From positions 1-5,323 of the forward strand of contig JAFGOG010000332.1 in assembly GCA_016926595.1 (NCBI GenBank): DNA of 5,323 bases. The letters are read 5' to 3'. This DNA comes from Anaerolineae bacterium. GTDB taxonomy: Bacteria > Chloroflexota > Anaerolineae > JAAYZQ01. The translations under genes were made by a program, and so were the position numbers. Numbering within the stretch: the first letter of the stretch is position 1; each line of letters begins with the position of its first letter. Shown piece after piece: positions 1-5,294 of this stretch. The notes below the pieces were generated by a model. The model saw only the letters and a list, made by a program, of their open reading frames with translations. It was not told the origin of the DNA and searched no databases.

Positions 1-453
1 CAGGGTCACTTCTGGGTCGGCAGCGGTCCCTTCTGGCTGGACAAGGCCTTCCCCATCGAAAAGACGCTCACCCTGCGCCGCTTTGAGCAGTATCCCGATC
101 CGGCGAACAAGTGGGCGCGCTTTGGAACGCCGATGATCCCGGTAATCGAGGTCGACGGCCCGGGTGAGGTGGCGATCGGCGCCGAAGCGGTATACGACGT
201 CTTTGTCACCTTTGAGGACCAGCCCTACCCGGCTGCGGACATTGCCGAGGTCAAGTACCTGGTGTTCGACGCCGACGGCGTGCTGGTTGCCAGCGGTGCG
301 GCCACGGCTGCTGAGGAGGGGCACTATACCGTCACCCTCGGCGCCGACGTGACCGGCAAGTTCCCCGCCGGCTCGAACAAGCTGGAGGTGGTGGTTTCCT
401 CGAATGCGGTCAGCATTCCGGGCATCACCGACTTTGAGTTTGTGAGCAAGTAA
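1..453 (+). CDS. ABC transporter substrate-binding protein, family 5 (SBP_bac_5), C-terminal part
   Basis: The reading frame is open from the first base of the window and ends at a TAA at 451-453, so the gene is cut at its 5' end and only the last 150 residues are visible. The first part reads GHFWVGSGPFWLDK, then a Leu/Arg-rich strand (TLTLRRFEQY). This matches the usual end of family 5 extracytoplasmic binding proteins, where a 'GHF.vG.GPy.l' segment precedes the final strands of the fold. From about visible residue 45 to 150 there is an additional region rich in alternating hydrophobic beta strands and acidic turns, which looks like an Ig or FN3-type sandwich. Ordinary DppA/OppA proteins stop soon after the first motif. 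The signal peptide and ligand-binding core lie upstream, so the substrate is unknown. An internal ATG at 133 is not a credible start, because the family motif lies in frame before it. Its position directly before two permeases and two ATPases supports the role of solute receptor for this importer. Confidence 0.85.
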   Translation, partial: QGHFWVGSGPFWLDKAFPIEKTLTLRRFEQYPDPANKWARFGTPMIPVIEVDGPGEVAIGAEAVYDVFVTFEDQPYPAADIAEVKYLVFDADGVLVASGAATAAEEGHYTVTLGADVTGKFPAGSNKLEVVVSSNAVSIPGITDFEFVSK

Positions 454-469
454 GCGAGTGAGGTGTGAT

Positions 470-513
470 CAGGCCCGGTGGGGGTGAAGTGATTCCTGCC
501 CCCATCGGGCCTG
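470..513 (+). promoter_or_regulatory. Intergenic hairpin between binding-protein and permease genes (possible attenuator or mRNA stabiliser)
   Basis: The left arm at 470-484 pairs with the right arm at 499-513 over 15 bp, with one G-T wobble (478/505) and no mismatch, around a 14-nt loop. The stem is almost entirely G-C. No run of T follows (the next bases are CTTGTTA), so it is not a classical intrinsic terminator. It starts 17 nt after the stop codon of the binding protein and ends just before the ribosome binding site of the permease. Hairpins at this place in importer operons are known to protect the upstream binding-protein message or cause partial termination, so that the receptor is made in excess over the membrane complex. 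That role is inferred here. Confidence 0.7.
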
Positions 514-519
514 CTTGTT

Positions 520-528
520 AAGGAGGGG
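520..528 (+). promoter_or_regulatory. Strong ribosome binding site of the first permease
   Basis: The bases AAGGAGGGG are an almost complete Shine-Dalgarno sequence. The AAGGAGG core ends 4 nt before the ATG at 531. This fixes that ATG as the start, even though the resulting protein has about 30 mostly hydrophilic residues before the first membrane helix. The site begins 7 nt after the end of the 470-513 hairpin. Confidence 0.75.
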
Positions 529-530
529 TT

Positions 531-1679
531 ATGGCCGAAGCGAGTGTAGCTGTTGAAACCCCAGTGGAGGCGATTCCAGAAAAGAAACGGTCGGGGGCGA
601 GCACCCTGGGGCGGGTGGCCCGTTATTCGGCCGTCCGGCTGGTCAGCCTCTTTGTGACCGTCGTCATCAGTGTCTACCTGACCATTCTCATCGCCAACAT
701 GGGCGGCCACGTCGACAAGATCCAACGCGGGGCGATCGAGGAAACCATCGGCATGCAGCTCGCCATGAATCCGCAGTTCAAGGCCCTGTCTGAAGACGAG
801 AAGGCAAAGATGAGGGCCGACATGATCGCAGTCCAGGTGACGCGACTGGGCCTCGACAAGCCGTTCCTGGCGCGCAGCTTTATCTTTCTGAAGGATGCCC
901 TGACCCTCAACCTGGGGCGCGCCAACCAGATGACCAGCGACACCGGGTCGAAGCAGGTCAAGAACATCATTCTGGAACGGCTGCCGCCGACGCTGCTGCT
1001 GTTCGGTACGGCGAACATCGTCCTCTTTTTCGCCAGCTTGTTGATCGGGCTGTCGCTGTCGCGCAAGTACGGCAGTTGGCTCGACAAGCTGTTCGTCCTG
1101 CTGGCGCCAACCTCGTCGGCCCCCGGCTGGTTCTATGGCATCTTTTTGATCCTGATCTTTGCCGCGCTGCTGGGCTGGCTGCCATTCGGCGGTATGACCG
1201 ACGCGCCGCCGCCCGAGAACCCGCTGGGCTATGCTCTGAGCGTGGCCAAGCACATGATCTTGCCCTTGCTGGCCTGGACCATGAGCGTCATCTTTTTGGG
1301 AGCGTTCACCCAGCGGACCTTTTTCCTCATCTACTCCAGCGAAGACTATGTCGACATGGCCAAGGCCAAGGGGCTGACTTCCAAGGACGTCGAGCGCCGC
1401 TACATCCTTCGGCCCACCCTGCCGACGATCATCACCAACTTTGCCCTGACGCTGATCGGCATGTGGACCGGTGCGATCATCTTTGAGACGGTGTTTCAGT
1501 GGCCAGGGCTGGGGCGGCAGCTATTCCAGGCCATCGGCCTGTACGAGACGGCCGTTATCGTCGGTGAGACGGTTATCCTGGCCTACCTGCTGGCCATGAC
1601 CATCTTCCTCCTCGATTTCATCTATGCCCTGGTCGATCCCCGGGTCAAGATCGGCGGCGGCGAAGCGAGGGCGGGATGA
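531..1679 (+). CDS. ABC transporter permease, DppB/OppB-like
   Basis: This 382-residue integral membrane protein is one half of the translocation channel of a Dpp/Opp-type importer. A hydrophilic N-terminus (1-30) is followed by a first helix at about 33-56. Further hydrophobic segments lie at about 156-178, 186-217, 242-265, 300-322 and 341-367. The cytoplasmic coupling loop that contacts an ATPase (EAA loop) is at about 272-291 (YVDMAKAKGLTSKDV, then RYILRPTLP). It is followed by the family-typical ETVFQWPGLGRQLFQAI (319-335) and the C-terminal LVDPRVKIG (367-375). The segment LGLDKP (106-111) before the second helix is also typical. Odd points: the LPGDP-type motif usual after the first helix is absent, and a charged, probably helical stretch of about 50 residues (57-105) takes its place. 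At 382 residues it is longer than the usual 305-340. The start is supported by the ribosome binding site at 520-528. Its stop overlaps the next gene's start. Confidence 0.93.
   Translation: MAEASVAVETPVEAIPEKKRSGASTLGRVARYSAVRLVSLFVTVVISVYLTILIANMGGHVDKIQRGAIEETIGMQLAMNPQFKALSEDEKAKMRADMIAVQVTRLGLDKPFLARSFIFLKDALTLNLGRANQMTSDTGSKQVKNIILERLPPTLLLFGTANIVLFFASLLIGLSLSRKYGSWLDKLFVLLAPTSSAPGWFYGIFLILIFAALLGWLPFGGMTDAPPPENPLGYALSVAKHMILPLLAWTMSVIFLGAFTQRTFFLIYSSEDYVDMAKAKGLTSKDVERRYILRPTLPTIITNFALTLIGMWTGAIIFETVFQWPGLGRQLFQAIGLYETAVIVGETVILAYLLAMTIFLLDFIYALVDPRVKIGGGEARAG
1676..1679 (+). promoter_or_regulatory. ATGA stop/start overlap between the two permease genes
   Basis: The ATG of the second permease (1676-1678) and the TGA of the first (1677-1679) share bases. 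This is a classic arrangement for translational coupling and would help keep the two channel halves at equal amounts. A weak Shine-Dalgarno-like GAGGG at 1667-1671 lies inside the end of the first gene. Confidence 0.75.
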
Positions 1680-3022
1680 CGACACTGCGCAACACCTTCA
1701 AGGAGCTGCTTCGCTACCCGTCGGCCATATTTGGCCTGGCGATCATTGCTCTTTTGATCGCCGTCTCGATCTATGCCGTCATCGCCATCCCCTACAAGGA
1801 AGCGATCCGCTTGTGGCGGGGTGGGGTGGGGATCTGGGATCAATACCCGCGCAACGCGCCGCCGGCCTGGACCAACCTGTTCAGAAGCCAGAAGGTGCCC
1901 GAGACCCTGTTTCTGAGCACTGAGGATGAGACCGCGGAAAAGGTTTTCTATCCGGGTGACAACGACGTCAACACCATCGTGATAACCTATACCCTCGACT
2001 ATCAGTTCGATACCTTCCCCGACGACATGAGTCTGTTCTTCTCAGCCAAGTACGAACAGAAGCAGCCATACCTCTCGATTTCGTGGCTGACGCCAGCCGG
2101 CGAGTCGGTCCGGGTCGCCGATTTTAGCTCGGGAAGGAGCAAGACCTACCCCTTTTCCCAGGACACCAAGCTCCAGCGCCGGCTGGCTGGCCTTTTGCCT
2201 CACGAAGCGCTGTTTGTGGCCGACCCCAAGGCAGGGCTGACCGCCCCGGTCAGAGGCGTCTACAAGCTGCGGATCAGCGCCACCACCTTTGAGCCCGACT
2301 CCGACGTGGACGCCGAGTTTGTGATGTTTGGCAAGGTCTATGGGTTGGCCGGCACCGATCACCTTCGCCGCGATCTGATGGTGGCCTTGCTGTGGGGGAC
2401 TCCCGTCGCCCTGGCATTTGGCCTGGTAGCCGCCTTGGGGACGACGATCACGACCATGATCATTGCCGCGATCAGCACCTGGTTCGGCGGTTGGGTAGAC
2501 GCCATCATCCAGCGGATCACCGCAGTCAACATGGTGCTGCCCTTCCTGCCGATCCTGATCATGATCGGCACCTTTTACTCGCGCAGCATTGTGGTCATCC
2601 TGGGCGCTACCGTCGCGCTGAGCATCTTCACCGGCTCGATCATGACCTACCGGGCCATCTTTCTCCAGGTCAAAGAGGCGCCCTACATCGAGGCCGCCCG
2701 GGCCTATGGCGCCGGCAGTTGGCGGATCATCTTTTCCTACCTGACCCCGCGCATCATCCCAATGCTCATCCCCGGCTTGGTGGCCGCCATCCCCGGTTTT
2801 GTTTTCCTCGAGGCGGCGCTGGCCGTGTTGGGGCTGGGCGATCCGAGCTTGCCGACGTGGGGCAAGATCATCAGCGATGCCCAGGGGAACGGCGCCCTGT
2901 ACAAAGGGCTCTACTACTGGGTGCTGGAACCTGCGGCCCTGCTGGTCCTGGCCGGGCTGGCCTTTGCCATGTTGGGCTTCTCGCTCGATCGCATCTTCAA
3001 TCCAAGGCTGAGAGGGCTGTAA
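1676..3022 (+). CDS. ABC transporter permease, DppC/OppC-like, with large extracytoplasmic insert
   Basis: This 448-residue protein should be the second half of the channel. The first helix is at about 15-38 (after LLRYPSAIFGLAII, typical of DppC N-termini). The GTD..(G)RD element that precedes the second helix in this family is found only at 226-233, as GTDHLRRD. Later hydrophobic segments lie at about 236-265, 284-300, 304-327, 362-383 and 419-437. The EAA coupling loop is at about 337-357 (YIEAARAYGAGSWRIIF), and the typical FLEAALAVLGLGDPSLPTWGKII is at 377-399. The C-terminus reads FSLDRIFNPRLRGL. Usual DppC proteins are about 280-320 residues. The excess lies in the loop between helices 1 and 2 (about 41-225), which looks beta-rich and should face outside. 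The family Gly of GTDxxGRD is Arg here. The frame is continuous across the insert, and codon use looks the same as in the neighbours, so it is not a frameshift. The stop is 3 nt before the next gene. Confidence 0.92.
   Translation: MTTLRNTFKELLRYPSAIFGLAIIALLIAVSIYAVIAIPYKEAIRLWRGGVGIWDQYPRNAPPAWTNLFRSQKVPETLFLSTEDETAEKVFYPGDNDVNTIVITYTLDYQFDTFPDDMSLFFSAKYEQKQPYLSISWLTPAGESVRVADFSSGRSKTYPFSQDTKLQRRLAGLLPHEALFVADPKAGLTAPVRGVYKLRISATTFEPDSDVDAEFVMFGKVYGLAGTDHLRRDLMVALLWGTPVALAFGLVAALGTTITTMIIAAISTWFGGWVDAIIQRITAVNMVLPFLPILIMIGTFYSRSIVVILGATVALSIFTGSIMTYRAIFLQVKEAPYIEAARAYGAGSWRIIFSYLTPRIIPMLIPGLVAAIPGFVFLEAALAVLGLGDPSLPTWGKIISDAQGNGALYKGLYYWVLEPAALLVLAGLAFAMLGFSLDRIFNPRLRGL
1818..1838 (+). other. 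Canonical G-quadruplex motif inside the second permease gene
   Basis: Four G runs lie close together on the coding strand: GGGG at 1818-1821, 1823-1826 and 1828-1831, then GGG at 1836-1838, with loops of 1, 1 and 4 nt. This meets the standard four-run quadruplex pattern and would be present in the mRNA about 140 nt after the start codon. The stretch encodes RGGVGIW (48-54), just after the first membrane helix. Whether it folds in the cell is unknown. Confidence 0.6.
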
Positions 3023-3025
3023 CCC

Positions 3026-3997
3026 ATGTCCGAAGTCAGAGCTCCAGACAACAATGTACTGCGCGTCGAAGACCTGGTTATGTACTTTCGCACCATGAAG
3101 GGCGCCGTTCGGGCTGTCGACAACGTGTCGTTCGACCTCGGCTACAACGAGGCCATCGTGGTCCTCGGCGAGTCAGGTTGCGGCAAGAGCTCGCTGGCCA
3201 AGGCCATCCTCCGCCTCCTGCCGCGCAACATCGATACCTACACCGGCAGGGTCTACCTCGAAGACGTGGAGACGATGGGCCTGTCGGATGAAGAGTTTCG
3301 CCGCCAGGTCCGGTGGGTCAAGATGTCGCTGGTGCCCCAGGCGGCCATGAACGCCCTCAATCCGGTGCTGCGCGTAGGGGATCAGGTGGCCGAGCCGATG
3401 CTCGTCCACCACGGGGTGACCAAGGACCAGGCGATGGCCCAGGCCAAGCGCATGTTCCAGCACGTGGGAGTGCCGATCGATTTCATCAACCGTTATGCCT
3501 TTGAGCTGAGCGGCGGCATGCGGCAGCGGGTGGCCTTGGCCATGTCGCTGGTAACCGCGCCGGCGCTGGTCATCCTCGACGAGCCGACCTCAGCGCTCGA
3601 CGTGCTGACCCAGGCGAACATCTTTAACACCCTCAAGCGGATCAAGCAGGACCTCCAGATCAGTTTTATCCTCATCACCCACGACATCGCCACTTCCAGC
3701 GAGCTGGCTGACCGGGCGGTAGTGATGTACGCTGGCGAGATCGTCGAGGTGAACGACTCGGCTACCTTCTTCACCATGCCCCTCCATCCCTATTCCCAAA
3801 AGCTGTTGGCCAGCGTGCCCAGGCTGCGGGCGGTCCAAGATCCCGAGTTTATCCCTGGTCAGCCGCCCAGCCTCGTCGACCTGCCGCCGGCCTGCCGTTT
3901 TGCGCCGCGTTGCCCATTCCGCTTTGAAAAGTGCGACGAAGACCCGCCGATCATCCGCAAGGGCCGGGTTCAAGTCCGATGCTGGCTGCACGCGTGA
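3026..3997 (+). CDS. ABC transporter ATP-binding protein, DppD/OppD-like
   Basis: This 323-residue cytoplasmic ATPase powers the importer. The nucleotide-binding motifs are complete and in order: Walker A GESGCGKSS (48-56), Q-loop glutamine 105 in VPQAAMNALNP, signature LSGGMRQR (161-168), Walker B LVILDEP (181-187) with catalytic Glu186, D-loop SALD (189-192) and switch His219 (ITHD). After the core, the family's C-terminal extension starts at HPY (254-256) and contains PGQPPSL. It ends with four cysteines at 290, 296, 303 and 319 (spacing C-x5-C-x6-C-x15-C). In some DppD proteins this pattern holds a [4Fe-4S] cluster; occupancy here is inferred. The Q-loop reads QAAMNALNP instead of the common QDPMTSLNP. 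The ATG lies 3 nt after the second permease's stop, with a weak AGAGGG at 3011-3016 as ribosome binding site. Its partner should be the ATPase encoded next. Confidence 0.95.
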   Translation: MSEVRAPDNNVLRVEDLVMYFRTMKGAVRAVDNVSFDLGYNEAIVVLGESGCGKSSLAKAILRLLPRNIDTYTGRVYLEDVETMGLSDEEFRRQVRWVKMSLVPQAAMNALNPVLRVGDQVAEPMLVHHGVTKDQAMAQAKRMFQHVGVPIDFINRYAFELSGGMRQRVALAMSLVTAPALVILDEPTSALDVLTQANIFNTLKRIKQDLQISFILITHDIATSSELADRAVVMYAGEIVEVNDSATFFTMPLHPYSQKLLASVPRLRAVQDPEFIPGQPPSLVDLPPACRFAPRCPFRFEKCDEDPPIIRKGRVQVRCWLHA

Positions 3998-4000
3998 GAC

Positions 4001-4005
4001 AGGAG
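4001..4005 (+). promoter_or_regulatory. Ribosome binding site that sets the start of the second ATPase
   Basis: AGGAG lies 6 nt before the ATG at 4012. The frame stays open upstream to an ATG at 3931, but that would overlap the first ATPase by 67 nt and add 27 residues (MRRRPADHPQGPG...) with no family resemblance. The start at 4012 is therefore preferred. Confidence 0.7.
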
Positions 4006-4011
4006 CATAGC

Positions 4012-5097
4012 ATGACTACGGAAGATCGACTCCAGGAAACCATCGACAGCACACCCCCTGTCGCGCCGCCAGTTGCAAGCGGCGCAGGCGACGAGCCAGG
4101 AACTTTCGCGACGGGGGAGACTGATGGAACACTGCTGTCTGTCAAGGGTCTCCACGTCTGGTTCGAGTTGAGGCGCTTCGGCTTTGGCCACGCCGGATGG
4201 GTCAAGGCCGTGGATAACGTGACCTTTGATCTCCACTACGGCGAGTCCGTCGCCGTCGTCGGCGAGAGCGGTTGCGGCAAGTCGAGCTTGATGAAAACCA
4301 TCCTCGGGTTGTACCGGCCCACCAAGGGCGACATCGTCTTTGAGGGCCAAAATGTCGGCCTCCTGCCGGCGCGGGAGCTGCGCGCCTACCGCTCACACGT
4401 GGGCTATGTCCAGCAGGACCCCTACGGCGCGCTGCCGCCCTTTATGAGCGCCCAGCGCATCCTGAACGAGCCGTTGGCCATCAACGGCGTCAAAAGCAAG
4501 GAGGAGCGGGAGCAGCGGATCGTCAAGGTCATGGAAGAGGTCAAGATGACGCCGGTGGGCGACTTTTTGCCCAAGTTCCCCCACATGCTCAGCGGCGGAC
4601 AGCAGCAGCGAATGGTCATCGCCCGGGCCATGATCATGAACCCCAAACTGCTCGTGGCCGACGAGCCGGTGTCGATGCTCGACGCCTCGGTGCGGGTCGA
4701 GATCCTCCGCCTGCTGCGCGGGCTGCAGACGTCGCACAACCTGGCGGTCATCTATATCACCCACGACCTGTCCACCGTTCGCTACTTCTCCGAGCGGATC
4801 TTTGTCATGTACGCCGGCAACCTGGTCGAAAAGTGCCAGGTGGACGAGCTGTTGCACAACCCGCTCCATCCCTACACCCGGGCTCTGCTCGAGGCCAGCC
4901 CCGACCCCGATCCGCACAACCTGCTCGTCTTCAAAGAAGTGCCGCCGGGCGAGCCGCCCAGCCTGATCAAGCCGCCGCCGGGCTGCCGCTTCAACCCGCG
5001 CTGCTCGCACATGATCGACGGTCTATGCAACGTCGAGGAGCCTCCCGACTTTGAGCCGAGCCCAGGCCACTTCAGTGCGTGTTGGTTGTATCGGTGA
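4012..5097 (+). CDS. ABC transporter ATP-binding protein, DppF/OppF-like
   Basis: This 361-residue protein is the second ATPase of the importer and should pair with the preceding one. Residues 1-40 are a low-complexity Pro/Thr/Ala/Gly/acidic leader not normally seen in OppF. The ATPase domain starts at LLSVKGLHVWF (41-51). It has Walker A GESGCGKSS (84-92), Q-loop Gln135 in VQQDPYGALPP, signature LSGGQQQR (193-200), Walker B LLVADEP (213-219) with Glu218, D-loop SMLD (221-224) and switch His251 (ITHD). The C-terminal family extension contains HPY (286-288), PPGEPPSL and four cysteines at 325, 331, 339 and 357 (C-x5-C-x7-C-x17-C), a likely [4Fe-4S] site by analogy with DppD. The NP of the usual QDPYSSLNP is PP here. 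The start was chosen by the AGGAG at 4001-4005. The gene begins 14 nt after the first ATPase and its stop shares one base with the next start. Confidence 0.95.
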   Translation: MTTEDRLQETIDSTPPVAPPVASGAGDEPGTFATGETDGTLLSVKGLHVWFELRRFGFGHAGWVKAVDNVTFDLHYGESVAVVGESGCGKSSLMKTILGLYRPTKGDIVFEGQNVGLLPARELRAYRSHVGYVQQDPYGALPPFMSAQRILNEPLAINGVKSKEEREQRIVKVMEEVKMTPVGDFLPKFPHMLSGGQQQRMVIARAMIMNPKLLVADEPVSMLDASVRVEILRLLRGLQTSHNLAVIYITHDLSTVRYFSERIFVMYAGNLVEKCQVDELLHNPLHPYTRALLEASPDPDPHNLLVFKEVPPGEPPSLIKPPPGCRFNPRCSHMIDGLCNVEEPPDFEPSPGHFSACWLYR

Positions 5098-5099
5098 TG
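5095..5099 (+). promoter_or_regulatory. TGATG stop/start overlap joining the second ATPase to the small membrane protein gene
   Basis: The TGA of the ATPase (5095-5097) shares its A with the ATG at 5097-5099. I see no convincing Shine-Dalgarno sequence in the 15 nt before it, so translation of the small gene probably depends on re-initiation by ribosomes finishing the ATPase. A GTG at 5079 in the same frame would add six residues and overlap the ATPase end more; it also lacks a ribosome binding site. Confidence 0.6.
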
Positions 5100-5294
5100 G
5101 AAAGAAACCCTCGGCTGTTCTTTTTCCTCGGCTTTGCGCTGGTCCTGTCAGGCGCCGTCCTCCCCTGGCTGATGGTCCTTCAGTTTGTCAAGTCGACTTT
5201 TGCTCTGAACTTTTTGGCGGCCGGAGCATCGGTGTCCGGCTTGGTCCTTGGCGTCATAGGCGTGGCCTACTACGTCCAACTGCACAAGCGTTGA
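5097..5294 (+). CDS. Small two-helix membrane protein of unknown function, coupled to the ABC operon
   Basis: This 65-residue protein is almost entirely hydrophobic. Helix 1 is at about 7-29 (LFFFLGFALVLSGAVLPWLMVLQ) and helix 2 at about 38-60 (NFLAAGASVSGLVLGVIGVAYYV). They are joined by a short polar turn around VKST (31-34). Basic residues at both ends (Arg3, Arg6; Lys64, Arg65) suggest that both termini are cytoplasmic and the turn is outside. Helix 2 has a GxxxG pattern (Gly48, Gly52) plus Gly43 and Gly55, a usual helix-packing surface. There is no signal-peptidase site or catalytic motif, and I do not recognise the family. The coding case rests on clean membrane architecture, the one-base overlap with the ATPase and the same strand and composition. 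A role as an accessory or regulatory subunit of the importer is inferred only from position. The weak point is the missing ribosome binding site. Confidence 0.7.
   Translation: MERNPRLFFFLGFALVLSGAVLPWLMVLQFVKSTFALNFLAAGASVSGLVLGVIGVAYYVQLHKR

Noticed and set aside
133..453. Separate 106-residue gene starting at the ATG at 133
   Set aside because: The frame is open to the window edge, and the upstream in-frame residues carry the binding-protein C-terminal motif, so this is the end of a longer gene.
470..520. Classical intrinsic terminator after the binding protein gene
   Set aside because: The stem is strong, but the following bases (CTTGTTA) are not a T tract and the next genes clearly belong to the same transporter. 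Partial termination is still possible.
324..1253. 309-codon open frame on the - strand opposite the end of the binding protein and the first permease
   Set aside because: It lies across two well-supported genes, has low-complexity Gln/Arg/Asp/His-rich translation without a family motif, and is the expected by-product of a GC-rich gene on the other strand.
2392..3291. 299-codon open frame on the + strand in another frame, spanning the second permease and the first ATPase
   Set aside because: Its translation is full of His, Arg and Asp repeats and crosses the boundary of two genes with complete family motifs in their own frames.
3931..4011. Upstream ATG extending the second ATPase by 27 residues
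   Set aside because: It would overlap the first ATPase by 67 nt and adds residues unlike the family. The AGGAG at 4001-4005 points to the ATG at 4012.
3173..4690. Direct repeat between the two ATPase genes (similar DNA around the Walker A and signature motifs)
   Set aside because: The similarity is limited to conserved protein motifs and reflects ancient paralogy of the two ATPases, not a recent duplication.
4393..5010. 205-codon open frame on the - strand opposite the second ATPase
   Set aside because: It mirrors the codons of a gene whose ATPase motifs are intact, and shows no domain or plausible ribosome binding site.
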